Source: Lacticaseibacillus nasuensis JCM 17158 (GTDB taxonomy: Bacteria > Bacillota > Bacilli > Lactobacillales > Lactobacillaceae). Taken from it: a stretch of DNA of 38,520 nucleotides. The translations under genes were made by a program, and so were the position numbers. The stretch is from assembly GCF_001434705.1 (NCBI RefSeq), contig NZ_AZDJ01000035.1:1-38520 (forward strand), in the 5' to 3' direction. Positions 14,847-24,165 of the stretch are shown here, piece after piece. Position 1 is the first letter of the stretch; each line of letters opens with the position of its first letter. Under the pieces are notes generated by a model. That model was not told where the DNA came from. It searched no databases and was given only the letters and a program-made list of their open reading frames with translations.

Positions 14847-14921
14847 GTTGGTTCGTGGTTACCAACCTGGTTGTGGATGCGCGCCCACAGCTGCGTTGAA
14901 ATTCGAAAGGTGGACTTATTG

Positions 14922-16109
14922 ATGAAAATGAATCGCATGATGAGTGGGGTCGCGGCAGTCGCGGCCATGATGGTGATGGCCGGCTGTTCGGCTAAGGCAA
15001 GCGCCAAGTCGGGTAACACCGCCTCTGGCAACACGGTCAAGATCGGGATGAACATGGAGCTATCAGGCGCCGCCGCCGGGTATGGCCAGCAAATGAAGCA
15101 AGGCTTCCAGCTCGCCGTCAAGCAGATCAACGCGCAAGGCGGAATCAAAGTAAATGGCAAGAAGATGAAGATTAAAACCGTCATTCAAGACAACAAGTCG
15201 ACGACCAGTGGCAGCGCCAGCGTCACCGCGCAGTTGGCCACCAAGGAAGGCGTCGTCGCCATCGTCGGCCCAGCCACGACCAACGACGGCACCGCAGCCA
15301 TTCCAAACGAGACCAAGGCTGAAGTCGCCGGCGTTTCGCCTTCCGCCACCGACCCGGATTACACGCTCCAGAAGAACGGCAAGGTCCAAGACTACGTATT
15401 CCGCGCCTGCTTTGAAAACAACTTCCAAGGCGAAACCGCCGCGCACTTTGTGACCAACACCATCAAGGCCAAGAACGTCGCCGTCATCGCCGACAACTCG
15501 TCGGATTACGGCACCGGGCTGGCCAAGGCCTTCAAGCAGGCCTACAAGGGCAACATCGTGTCGACCCAGTACTTCCAAGAAGGCGACAAGGACTTCAACG
15601 CCTTGGTCACCGCCATTAAGAACAAAAAAGTCGACGCCATTTACGCGCCAGGTTACTACTCCGAGGTCGGCTTGATCATCAAGCAAGCCCGCCAGGCTGG
15701 CATCAAGGCGCCAATCGTCGGCAGCGACGGCATGGCCGATCCAAAGCTGTCCCAGATCGCCGGCAAGGCCAATGCCAACAAGGTTTATTACACGACGCCA
15801 TTTTCCAGCAAGTCCGGCGCCAGCAACAAGATGGCGGCGAAGTTCATGAAGGACTTCAAGGCCGAATATGGCAGCGACGCGCCGACCTTCTCCGCGCTGG
15901 CTTACGACTCCGTGCTGATGATCAAGCAGGCGATTCAAGACGCCAAGTCCACGAACTCCGTGAAGATCGCTAAGGCGCTGGCCAAGATCAAGAACATGCC
16001 AGCCGTCACCGGGGCCATGACCATCAACAAGCATCACGATCCGGAAAAGCCGATCATGATTGAAGAAGTCGAAAACGGCGCCGTCGTGAGTGCGACTGCC
16101 GTCAAGTAA
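14922..16109 (+). CDS. livJ: Branched-chain amino acid ABC transporter, substrate-binding lipoprotein
   Basis: A 395-residue lipoprotein of the Leu/Ile/Val-binding family (type I periplasmic-binding fold). The lipoprotein signal ends in MAGC with Cys22. The mature chain has the family segments VKIGMNMELSGAAAGYGQQMKQGFQLAVKQINAQGGI, VVAIVGPATT, AVIADNSSDYGTGLAKAFKQ and DFNALVTAIKNKKVDAIYAPGYYSEVGLIIKQAR. It would bind Leu, Ile or Val outside the membrane and pass it to LivHM. ATG 14922 is chosen as it follows AAAGGTGG and starts the signal peptide. It is the first structural gene after the attenuator; a 123-base gap with a hairpin separates it from livH. Confidence 0.93.
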   Translation: MKMNRMMSGVAAVAAMMVMAGCSAKASAKSGNTASGNTVKIGMNMELSGAAAGYGQQMKQGFQLAVKQINAQGGIKVNGKKMKIKTVIQDNKSTTSGSASVTAQLATKEGVVAIVGPATTNDGTAAIPNETKAEVAGVSPSATDPDYTLQKNGKVQDYVFRACFENNFQGETAAHFVTNTIKAKNVAVIADNSSDYGTGLAKAFKQAYKGNIVSTQYFQEGDKDFNALVTAIKNKKVDAIYAPGYYSEVGLIIKQARQAGIKAPIVGSDGMADPKLSQIAGKANANKVYYTTPFSSKSGASNKMAAKFMKDFKAEYGSDAPTFSALAYDSVLMIKQAIQDAKSTNSVKIAKALAKIKNMPAVTGAMTINKHHDPEKPIMIEEVENGAVVSATAVK

Positions 16110-16177
16110 GCTTCAGCCGCTCGTGCAAGTCCTGCTTGCCCAAAAGCCGCGGGCGGCGGCCAATACTCGTCAACAGT

Positions 16178-16216
16178 CCACAAGTGGCAGTCCGGTTTCG
16201 GGCTGCCCATTTGTGG
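16178..16216 (+). other. Intercistronic hairpin between livJ and livH
   Basis: CCACAA (16178-16183) pairs with TTGTGG (16211-16216), and the stem continues inward through GTGG/CCAT, CAG/CTG and CC/GG with single-base bulges and a 7-base loop. There is no T-run, so it is more likely to stabilise or mark a processed livJ transcript end than to terminate. Confidence 0.5.
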
Positions 16217-16232
16217 GTAGAAGGAGTCACTC

Positions 16233-17111
16233 GTGCATACATTTTTCCAACAAACGCTGAACGGCCTGTCTCTTGGCAGCATCTACGCGCTTTTGGCGCT
16301 GGGCTACACCATGGTGTACGGCATCATCAAGCTGATCAACTTCGCCCATGGTGACGTCTACATGCTCGGGGCCTTTTGGGGCTATTACGTGATTAATACC
16401 TACCACGTGAATTTCCTGGTGGCCTTGGTGTCGGCGATGGTGGTGACGGCGCTAGCCGGGATGCTGATCGAATATCTCGCCTACCGGCCGCTGCGCAACT
16501 CGCCGCGGATCACGGCGCTGATCACCGCCATCGGGGTGTCGTATTTCCTCGAAAACGGCATGTCGTTTCTCTTCGGCGCCAACACCCGCAACTTTCCGCA
16601 GGCGATCACCCAGCATAACTACGACGTCTTCGGCATCACGGTGTCGAACATCCAGATCTTGATTCTCGTCACGTCGCTGGTGCTGATGGTGCTCTTGCAG
16701 CTGATCATCCAAAAAACCAAGATGGGCACGGCGATGCGCGCCGTGGCCGTCGATCCCGAGGCGGCGGCCTTGGTCGGCATTAACCCCGACCACGTCATCA
16801 GCTTTACCTTCGGGCTCGGCTCGGCGCTGGCCGGCGCCGGCGGGGTGCTGATCGGCCTGTACTACAACTCGATCGATCCGCTGATGGGCATGACACCCGG
16901 CATCAAGGCCTTTGTCGCCGCGGTTGTCGGCGGCATCGGGTCGATTCCCGGCGCGGCCATCGGCGGGTTCCTGATTGGCCTGCTGGAAACGGCCACCCAG
17001 GCGGTGGGCCTGTCCGCCTACAAGGACGCGGCGGTGTACGTGGTGCTGATCGTGATTCTGGTGCTGCTGCCAACCGGGTTGTTGGGTAAAAACGTGAAGG
17101 AGAAGGTGTGA
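16233..17111 (+). CDS. livH: Branched-chain amino acid ABC transporter permease LivH
   Basis: A 292-residue inner-membrane permease of about eight segments. Typical features are the N-terminal QQTLNGLSLGSIYALLALGYTMVYGIIKLINFAHGD and the EAA-like coupling region TKMGTAMRAVAVDPEAAALVGINPDHVISFTFGLGSALAGAGGVLIGLYY. GVSYFLENGMSFLFG is also family-specific. The start is GTG at 16233, with AAGGAG 6 bases upstream. The stop overlaps the start region of livM, so permease subunits are made in step. Confidence 0.93.
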   Translation: MHTFFQQTLNGLSLGSIYALLALGYTMVYGIIKLINFAHGDVYMLGAFWGYYVINTYHVNFLVALVSAMVVTALAGMLIEYLAYRPLRNSPRITALITAIGVSYFLENGMSFLFGANTRNFPQAITQHNYDVFGITVSNIQILILVTSLVLMVLLQLIIQKTKMGTAMRAVAVDPEAAALVGINPDHVISFTFGLGSALAGAGGVLIGLYYNSIDPLMGMTPGIKAFVAAVVGGIGSIPGAAIGGFLIGLLETATQAVGLSAYKDAAVYVVLIVILVLLPTGLLGKNVKEKV

Positions 17112-17113
17112 GC

Positions 17114-18067
17114 ATGACCAAAGCAAAAGTCAAAGTCGCCGCCGCGTGGTTCGCGCTCATGCTGGCCGGCTTTATCCTCATCAACGTCTTGGTGGTGGTC
17201 GGCGTCGTCGATACCTTCATCGAAAACATGCTGGTGACCATCGGCATCAACATCATTTTGGCCACCGGGTTGAATATCATCATCGGCTTTTCCGGCCAGT
17301 TCTCGCTGGGCCACGCCGGGTTCATGGCCATTGGCGCCTACGCTACGGCCATCATCACCAGCAGCCTGCCGACGGTGCTGGGGTTCTACGTCTCGATGCT
17401 GGTGGGGATCGTCATCAGCGTCATCGTCGCCATCATCATCGGCATTCCGACCCTGCGCCTGCGCGGGGACTACCTGGCCATTGCCACCATGGGCGCCGCG
17501 GAAATCATTCGCGTGGTGATCAACAACTTGAAGATCACCAACGGCGCGGCGGGGATGTACAACATTCCACCACTGGCCGGCTGGCCGACGGTGTACGTGA
17601 TGGTGTGCTTGACCACCATCATGTTGTGCAACTTCGCCCATAGCCGCTCCGGCCGTGCGGTGCAGGCGATTCGCGAAGACGAAATCGCCGCGGAAGCCGT
17701 CGGGATTGCGCCGACCAAGTGGAAGCTGGCCGCCTTCGTGCTGGGCGCCAGCACCGCCGCCATCGCCGGGTCGCTGCACGCCGTGTACATTCAAACCATT
17801 ACGCCGACGGATTTTGGCATCATGAATTCCGTGTCGCTGCTGATCATCGTCGTGCTCGGCGGCGTCGGTAGCATGACCGGGACCTTCATTGCCGCCATCG
17901 TGCTTGGCGTGTTGGACACGGTGCTACAAAGCTTCGGCACCTTGCGCATGGTGATCTATGCCTTGGCGCTGATTCTCATCATGGTGTTCAAGCCAAGTGG
18001 GCTGCTGGGCCGCTACGAGTGGTCCTTCGCCCGGTTCTTCACCAAAAAGGAGGCTAGCCATGAGTGA
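17114..18067 (+). CDS. livM: Branched-chain amino acid ABC transporter permease LivM
   Basis: A 317-residue integral membrane permease paired with LivH. Recognisable parts are NIILATGLNIIIGFSGQFSLGHAGFMAIGAYATAI near residue 50, TLRLRGDYLAIATMGAAEIIRVV in the middle and the ATPase-coupling loop SRSGRAVQAIREDEIAAEAVGIAPTKWKLAAFVLGA. The start is ambiguous between GTG 17108, overlapping the livH stop, and ATG 17114; the ATG is used here although GAAGGAGAAGG lies close to both. The last codons overlap the livG start by 8 bases. Confidence 0.92.
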   Translation: MTKAKVKVAAAWFALMLAGFILINVLVVVGVVDTFIENMLVTIGINIILATGLNIIIGFSGQFSLGHAGFMAIGAYATAIITSSLPTVLGFYVSMLVGIVISVIVAIIIGIPTLRLRGDYLAIATMGAAEIIRVVINNLKITNGAAGMYNIPPLAGWPTVYVMVCLTTIMLCNFAHSRSGRAVQAIREDEIAAEAVGIAPTKWKLAAFVLGASTAAIAGSLHAVYIQTITPTDFGIMNSVSLLIIVVLGGVGSMTGTFIAAIVLGVLDTVLQSFGTLRMVIYALALILIMVFKPSGLLGRYEWSFARFFTKKEASHE

Positions 18068-18833
18068 CCTATTGACTGTCAGCCACGTCACCAAGCGCTT
18101 CGGCGGCCTCGATGCCGTCAGCGACGTGTCGCTGCACGTGGCCAAGGGCGAAATCGTCGCCTTGATTGGCCCCAATGGCGCGGGGAAAACGACGCTGTTT
18201 AACATGCTCACCGGCGTGATTCAGCCCACCAGCGGCGAAATCACCTTCGCCGGGACCGCGGTGCCAGGGAAGAAACCCGCCACCGTGGCTAAGCTGGGCA
18301 TTGCCCGCACGTTTCAAAACATTCGCCTGTTCGCCCAGCTCTCCGTGCGCGACAACTTGCAAGCGGCGATGACGCACCGCTACGTCGAACACTTCGTTCC
18401 GATCGTGCTGCGCCTGCCGAGCTTCTACCGCCAAGAACAAGTCGCCACCGAGTGGACCGACCAGTTGCTGACGGCGTTTGACCTCACTGACGTTGCCGAC
18501 ATGGATGCCGGCAACCTGCCTTACGGGACCCAGCGCCGGGTGGAAATTGCGCGCGCCGTGGCTACTGCGCCGGAGATGATTTTTCTCGATGAGCCAGCCG
18601 CGGGGATGAACCCCGAGGAAACGGCGGCCTTGCGCACCTTGATTCAACGTCTGCAAAGCGAGTTCCACCTCACTGTCGGCTTGATTGAACACGACATGAC
18701 GCTGGTGATGAGCCTGGCGGAGCGCATTTACGTGCTCGACCACGGCAAGCTCATCGGCAGCGGCACCCCGGCGGAGATTCAACAAGACTCGGCCGTGGTC
18801 GCGGCGTATCTGGGAGGTGGCGTGCATGCTTGA
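18060..18833 (+). CDS. livG: Branched-chain amino acid ABC transporter ATP-binding protein LivG
   Basis: A 257-residue ATPase. The Walker A is GPNGAGKTT at residues 37-45. The signature is the Liv-specific variant NLPYGTQRRVEIARA, Walker B is MIFLDEPAAGMNPEE and the switch His is in GLIEHDMTLVM. IARTFQNIRLFAQLSVRDNL (Q-loop region) is a LivG hallmark, as is the long helical insert after it. AAAAAGGAGG precedes ATG 18060. It overlaps livM and livF on either side. Confidence 0.95.
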   Translation: MSDLLTVSHVTKRFGGLDAVSDVSLHVAKGEIVALIGPNGAGKTTLFNMLTGVIQPTSGEITFAGTAVPGKKPATVAKLGIARTFQNIRLFAQLSVRDNLQAAMTHRYVEHFVPIVLRLPSFYRQEQVATEWTDQLLTAFDLTDVADMDAGNLPYGTQRRVEIARAVATAPEMIFLDEPAAGMNPEETAALRTLIQRLQSEFHLTVGLIEHDMTLVMSLAERIYVLDHGKLIGSGTPAEIQQDSAVVAAYLGGGVHA

Positions 18834-19524
18834 GGTCAAGGATCTGCGCGTCAACTACGGCGCGATTCAAGCCGTGCAAGGGGTCGATTTTACCGTGAAC
18901 GACGGCGAAATCGTCGCCTTGATTGGGGCGAATGGGGCCGGCAAAAGCACCATCCTCAAGACGATTTCCGGCTTGCTGCGGCCGAAAAGCGGTACCATTA
19001 CCTATGAAGGGACGCGCCTCGATAAACTCAGCGCGGCGAAAATTGTCGCCGCCGGCATCGCCCAGGTGCCGGAAGGCCGGCACGTGTTCGCCGGGCTGAC
19101 CGTCATGGAGAACCTCAAGATGGGGGCCTACTCCGCGCCAAAGACGCAAGCGGCGCAACTGACCGCGGTGTTCGAGCAGTTTCCCGTGTTGCAGGAGCGG
19201 CGCCACCAAGACGCCGCCACGCTGTCCGGCGGGGAGCAACAGATGCTGGCGATGGGCCGCGCCTTGATGGCCAAGCCCAAGCTGATGTTACTGGACGAGC
19301 CGTCGATGGGCCTGGCGCCGCTGTTCATCAACAAGATTTTCGCCATCATCAAGGCGATTAACGCCACTGGCACCACGGTGTTGTTGATTGAGCAAAACGC
19401 CACGCAGGCGCTGCAAATCGCCGACCGCGGCTATGTTGTCGCCAATGGCAAGGTGCGCTTGAGTGGCACGGGGGCCGAGTTGCTGGCCAACCCGGCCGTG
19501 CAAAGCGCCTACCTCGGGGGCTAA
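18826..19524 (+). CDS. livF: Branched-chain amino acid ABC transporter ATP-binding protein LivF
   Basis: A 232-residue ATPase, the second nucleotide-binding subunit. Walker A is GANGAGKST at residues 34-42, the signature LSGGEQQMLAMGRALM, Walker B LMLLDEPSMGLAP and the H-loop region VLLIEQN carries Gln instead of His, as is normal in LivF. ILKTISGLLRPKSGTITYEG and IAQVPEGRHVFAGLTVMENL are family-specific. ATG 18826 follows GGGAGG and overlaps the livG stop by 8 bases. The operon ends at the UUCG-loop terminator 8 bases later. Confidence 0.95.
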   Translation: MLEVKDLRVNYGAIQAVQGVDFTVNDGEIVALIGANGAGKSTILKTISGLLRPKSGTITYEGTRLDKLSAAKIVAAGIAQVPEGRHVFAGLTVMENLKMGAYSAPKTQAAQLTAVFEQFPVLQERRHQDAATLSGGEQQMLAMGRALMAKPKLMLLDEPSMGLAPLFINKIFAIIKAINATGTTVLLIEQNATQALQIADRGYVVANGKVRLSGTGAELLANPAVQSAYLGG

Positions 19525-19532
19525 ATCACCTG

Positions 19533-19556
19533 ATCGCCGGTTCGCCGGCGATTTTG
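19533..19556 (+). terminator. Terminator of the liv operon
   Basis: ATCGCCGG and CCGGCGAT form an 8-bp stem closed by a TTCG tetraloop, followed by TTTTG. Confidence 0.85.
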
Positions 19557-19573
19557 TTAGGGAAGGAAAACTG

Positions 19574-20515
19574 TTGAAACCATTGAGTAAACGCGGCGCG
19601 ACTGTGCGCGCCGCTTGTGGGACCACCATGTGGGGCGTCGGCGGCGTCTTGGCCAATCTGTTGTTCATGCACACCGCGGCGTCGCCGGCCTGGCTGGTGA
19701 GCATGCGCCTGACCTGGGCGGGCATCTTGTTGCTGGGCTTCGGCGCGGCAACGCACCAGCCGCTGTGGCGCGTGTGGCAAACCCCAGCCAAGGCCATTCG
19801 CCTGATCGTGTTCGGCGTCGTCGGCGTGGCCTTGGCGCAGTTGACCTACCTGTTGGCGATTCAAACGGGTAACGCGGCCATTGCCACCATCATGTTGTCG
19901 CTGGTGCCGATGATCATCACCGGCGTGGTGTGCCTGCGCCAGTGGCACCTGCCGCGGCGCAGCGACGCCATCGCCATCGGCATTGCCTTGATCGGGGTGG
20001 TGCTGCTGGTCACAGGGGGTCACCTGACCCAACTCCAGGTGCCACCGGCGGCCATCGGGTGGGGCGCGCTCGGCGCGGTCACCGGGGCGGCGTACACGAT
20101 GGTCCCGCGGCCGCTGGTGGCGACCGAACCCCCGCTGGTCGTCGTGGGCTGGGGGCTGGTGATCGGCGCCGTCTTGATGAACGTTGTGGCGCCGGTGTGG
20201 CGCATTCCAGCCGGGATTCAGCCCTGGGGGTGGGCCGCCATCGCCTTTATCGTGCTTGGCGCGACGCTGATTGCCTACATCCTTTACGTCACGAGCCTGA
20301 CGGTGCTGGCGCCGGCGTCCGCGGCCATGATCGAAAACCTCGAGCCGCTGACGGCCACGCTATTGTCGATTCTTTTTTTGGCGCTGGGCTTTCACCGCCT
20401 GCAGTTGCTGGGCATTGCGTTGGTCCTCGGCGGCATCGCGTTGATGAACTGGACGCCGCAGCCGCACCGCCACCGCGTCCGAGCCAGCCAGGCGGCCGCT
20501 CACCATATTTCTTGA
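19574..20515 (+). CDS. EamA/DMT-family transporter
   Basis: A 313-residue membrane protein with two EamA repeats of five segments each. The first repeat includes GTTMWGVGGVLANLLFMHTAASPAWLVSMRLTWAGILLLGFG; the second ends VLAPASAAMIENLEPLTATLLSILFLALGFHRLQLLGIALVLGGIALMNW, the typical closing motif of the drug/metabolite superfamily. It may export amino acids or other metabolites; the substrate is unknown. TTG 19574 is taken as start because GGGAAGG precedes it and the first membrane segment follows soon after; longer upstream frames run through the liv terminator. Its position after an amino acid importer is suggestive but not proof of a linked function. Confidence 0.82.
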   Translation: MKPLSKRGATVRAACGTTMWGVGGVLANLLFMHTAASPAWLVSMRLTWAGILLLGFGAATHQPLWRVWQTPAKAIRLIVFGVVGVALAQLTYLLAIQTGNAAIATIMLSLVPMIITGVVCLRQWHLPRRSDAIAIGIALIGVVLLVTGGHLTQLQVPPAAIGWGALGAVTGAAYTMVPRPLVATEPPLVVVGWGLVIGAVLMNVVAPVWRIPAGIQPWGWAAIAFIVLGATLIAYILYVTSLTVLAPASAAMIENLEPLTATLLSILFLALGFHRLQLLGIALVLGGIALMNWTPQPHRHRVRASQAAAHHIS

Positions 20516-20565
20516 CGCCTGAATCATAAGGCGGAAAATAGGGGTAAAGCGCGGAGGCGACCCCG

Positions 20566-21279
20566 ATGAAAATGACGATGATTGTACCCACCTATAACCT
20601 TGGTGATTACTTTGCCAGTTTTGCCACCAGCGTGGTGGCGCAGACTCACCCGGTCCAGCTGTGGTTGATCGACGATGCCAGCACCGATGACACCGCCACG
20701 CAGGTGCGCAACTTTGCGGCGAGGCACGGCGACTGGGTCCACGCCGTCATCCGCCGGCAACACGGCGGCCCAGGCGCGGCGCGCAACGTCGGGTTGACCC
20801 ACGCCACCGGCGACGCCGTCATTTTTGTCGATGGCGACGACTTGTTGGCGCCGGAGTTCGTCGGGAGCTTGGCGGCCGGGTTTGACTGGGACGTGCAGGC
20901 AACGGCGGTGGGCTACAGCTGGTGGGGGCCCGCGCAGCATACCAGCCGCAAGTGGCAGGTGCTCAGCCAGCGCGACACGTTCGCTCAGGTGGCCACGCAC
21001 GGCACCCCGGTTGGCGGCTACGTGTGGAACAAGGCCTTTCTTCTCAGCGAGTTGCGCCGGCAGCACCTGAAGTTCGAGGAGAATCTGGTGTTGGCCGAGG
21101 ACTACCTCTTCACGGCCAGTTACGTCGCCCATGCGCGCGGCAACTATGCGTTTTTGCCGACGACGCTGTACACCAAGCGCAACCGGCCGAATAGTACGAT
21201 CCATTCGGTCGGCTTTCGCGGCCGGGCGCAAGAAGGTGAGGTCTTTGACCGCATCCGGCGACTCGGCGAAGAAATTTAG
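20566..21279 (+). CDS. Family 2 glycosyltransferase
   Basis: A 237-residue GT-A fold enzyme. The N-terminus MIVPTYNLGDYFASFATSVVAQTHPVQLWLIDDASTDDTA, then GGPGAARNVGLTHATGDAVIFVDGDDLL, gives the nucleotide-sugar site with the DxD-type metal ligand (VDGDD). ENLVLAEDYLFTASYVAHA contains the ED catalytic base region. It would transfer a sugar from a nucleotide donor to a wall polymer, lipid or glycan acceptor; the specificity is unknown. It lacks membrane segments. GCGGAGGCG precedes ATG 20566. It is shorter than many GT2 enzymes because it ends soon after the catalytic domain. Confidence 0.85.
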   Translation: MKMTMIVPTYNLGDYFASFATSVVAQTHPVQLWLIDDASTDDTATQVRNFAARHGDWVHAVIRRQHGGPGAARNVGLTHATGDAVIFVDGDDLLAPEFVGSLAAGFDWDVQATAVGYSWWGPAQHTSRKWQVLSQRDTFAQVATHGTPVGGYVWNKAFLLSELRRQHLKFEENLVLAEDYLFTASYVAHARGNYAFLPTTLYTKRNRPNSTIHSVGFRGRAQEGEVFDRIRRLGEEI

Positions 21280-21286
21280 CGTGATG

Positions 21287-21313
21287 AAAAAACTCGGGTA
21301 ACCGAGTTTTTTT
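21287..21313 (+). terminator. Terminator of the glycosyltransferase gene
   Basis: AAAAAACTCGG pairs with CCGAGTTTTTT over a 4-base loop, then more T. Confidence 0.8.
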
Positions 21314-21346
21314 AACTCCTGGTGCAGAGTACCTGCCGAGTCCACG

Positions 21347-21388
21347 CCACAAAAAAATCAGCCATCACTGATGGCTGATTTTTTGTGG
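21347..21388. terminator. Long symmetrical terminator downstream of cbpA
   Basis: A near-perfect palindrome (CCACAAAAAAATCAGCCATC with the complementary right arm) directly abuts the minus-strand stop codon. It ends the leftward gene and can also stop rightward read-through. Confidence 0.88.
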
Positions 21389-22054
21389 TTACAAGTCTTC
21401 GTCGACGCGCAACGGTTGCCCGGATTGCAGGTCATCGATTTCGACCACGCGGAAGTTCTTTTTCTCGAGCTTGGACACGATGGTGTTTAAGGTTTCTTCC
21501 GTGGTGCCGGCTGGCAAGGTGAACAAGGTGCGCCGGACGAACTCGTCGCGCTTGGCGTCAAGCGTCAGGCACCCGGAAATCGACACGTACTTGGCCAAGA
21601 TCTTGCTCATGGTGGCTAAGTCGCCGCGGTCGCCGGTGGACACCACCGTCAGCACGTAGGAGCCGACGCCGATGTTCCAGGACTCGGACAGCATCGCCAG
21701 CAACTTCGAGTGGGTCAAGATGCCATAGAAGTTGGCGCTTTCGTCCAACACGGCGATGTAAGGCAGGTCCTTGATGTTGAAGAACACCTTGAAGAACGGG
21801 GCGTTCACCGGGATCGTCTTGGTGGCGTTCTTTAAGAGGTACGTCACCGGCAGGCTCATGTCGCCGCCTTGGGACTTGTGGCGGTAGATGTGCATCTTAT
21901 AAATATTACCGCGGAAAATCTGACCGCTTTCGTCAAGAATTGGCACGCAGCGGAAGCCGGAATCCTCCAGCACCTTTAGCGCTTCTTCCAGCGTCACGGT
22001 TTCTTTCACGGTCGTCAAAAACTCTTTTTTGAGTACCAATGATTTTAGTAACAT
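21389..22054 (-). CDS. cbpA: CBS-pair protein, probable cyclic-di-AMP-binding protein CbpA
   Basis: A 221-residue cytoplasmic protein. Residues 1-130 are two CBS motifs (VTLEEALKVLEDSGFRCVPILDESGQIFRGNIYKM and LPYIAVLDESANFYGILTHSKLLAML). Residues 130-205 look like an ACT-type domain (GVGSYVLTVVSTGDRGDLATMSKILAKYVSISGCLTL). This CBS-plus-ACT layout is that of the CbpA family, which binds cyclic di-AMP in Listeria and lactobacilli; binding by this protein is inferred. GGAGGA precedes the ATG at 22054. It is monocistronic with an extended -10 promoter upstream. Confidence 0.75.
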   Translation of the reverse strand: MLLKSLVLKKEFLTTVKETVTLEEALKVLEDSGFRCVPILDESGQIFRGNIYKMHIYRHKSQGGDMSLPVTYLLKNATKTIPVNAPFFKVFFNIKDLPYIAVLDESANFYGILTHSKLLAMLSESWNIGVGSYVLTVVSTGDRGDLATMSKILAKYVSISGCLTLDAKRDEFVRRTLFTLPAGTTEETLNTIVSKLEKKNFRVVEIDDLQSGQPLRVDEDL

Positions 22055-22106
22055 AGGCTTCCTCCAACGTCATTACGGATGAAAATTAAAATTTACTGAT
22101 AGCAAT

Positions 22107-22115
22107 ATCATACCA
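22107..22115 (-). promoter_or_regulatory. Extended -10 promoter of cbpA
   Basis: On the minus strand, TGGTATGAT is an extended -10 about 52 bases before the start codon. No clear -35 is seen 17 bases upstream. A short palindrome (AGGCTTAGCCT) lies immediately upstream and could bind a regulator. Confidence 0.55.
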
Positions 22116-22186
22116 TAGGCTAAGCCTGGTGAACACTATCGACTTTCAAAATGAGATGATGATGAGGGTGAAAACTATTCAGGCCA

Positions 22187-22217
22187 CAAAAAAACCCTCG
22201 CTGGGCAGGCGAGGGTT
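22187..22217 (-). terminator. Terminator of ldh
   Basis: Read leftward, AACCCTCGC pairs with GCGAGGGTT over a 7-base loop and is followed by seven or more U. It lies 10 bases after the ldh stop codon. Confidence 0.9.
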
Positions 22218-22226
22218 AATCGCGAA

Positions 22227-23546
<1,320 letters not shown>

Positions 23547-23598
23547 CTAGGGCTGTGCGTTTGCAGCCTGCTTTTTTGCGTTTATTAAGGAGACTATC

Positions 23599-24156
23599 TT
23601 GAAGATGATCGTTGGCCTGGGCAATCCAGGCAGTAAATATGAACAAACGAAACACAATATCGGCTTTATGACCGTGGCGGAGCTGGCCAAGCAGCTCGAC
23701 GTCACCTTGAGCAAGCACGAGTTCAACGCCATCACCGGCACGGCGCACGTCGGCGGCGAGAAGGTGCTCTTGGTGCAGCCGCAGACCTTCATGAACGACT
23801 CCGGCCGCGCGGTGGGCGAGCTCAAGGCCTTCTACCAGTTTCACGACGACGAGATCATGATCATCCAAGACGACATGGACATGGCCATGGGCCGCGTGCG
23901 GCTGCGGCAACGCGGCAGCGCCGGCGGCCATAACGGGATCAAGTCCATCATTAATGTGTTAGGCACCCAGGATTTTTACCGACTGAAAATCGGCATCCAG
24001 CACCCGCAAAAACAACGCGTCGTCGATTGGGTGCTCACGCCGTTCACTGAGGCGGATGCCGCGTTGATCAATGCCGGCATCGACCGCGCGTGTGCGGCGC
24101 TGACCGATTGGATCAACGGGGAAACCGTGGCGCAGCTCATGAACCAGTACAACTAA
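23599..24156 (+). CDS. pth: Peptidyl-tRNA hydrolase
   Basis: A 185-residue enzyme that cleaves the ester bond of peptidyl-tRNAs released from stalled ribosomes. The N-terminus MKMIVGLGNPGSKYEQTKHNIGF contains the conserved Asn and catalytic His19. LVQPQTFMNDSGRAV and IIQDDMDMAMGRVRLRQRGSAGGHNGIKSII carry the active-site Asp and the substrate-binding loop. The start is a TTG at 23599, 6 bases after AAGGAG; an ATG two codons later is too far from it. It is the first gene of the pth-mfd housekeeping run; mfd begins 9 bases after its stop. Confidence 0.95.
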   Translation: MKMIVGLGNPGSKYEQTKHNIGFMTVAELAKQLDVTLSKHEFNAITGTAHVGGEKVLLVQPQTFMNDSGRAVGELKAFYQFHDDEIMIIQDDMDMAMGRVRLRQRGSAGGHNGIKSIINVLGTQDFYRLKIGIQHPQKQRVVDWVLTPFTEADAALINAGIDRACAALTDWINGETVAQLMNQYN

Positions 24157-24165
24157 GGAGGCACC

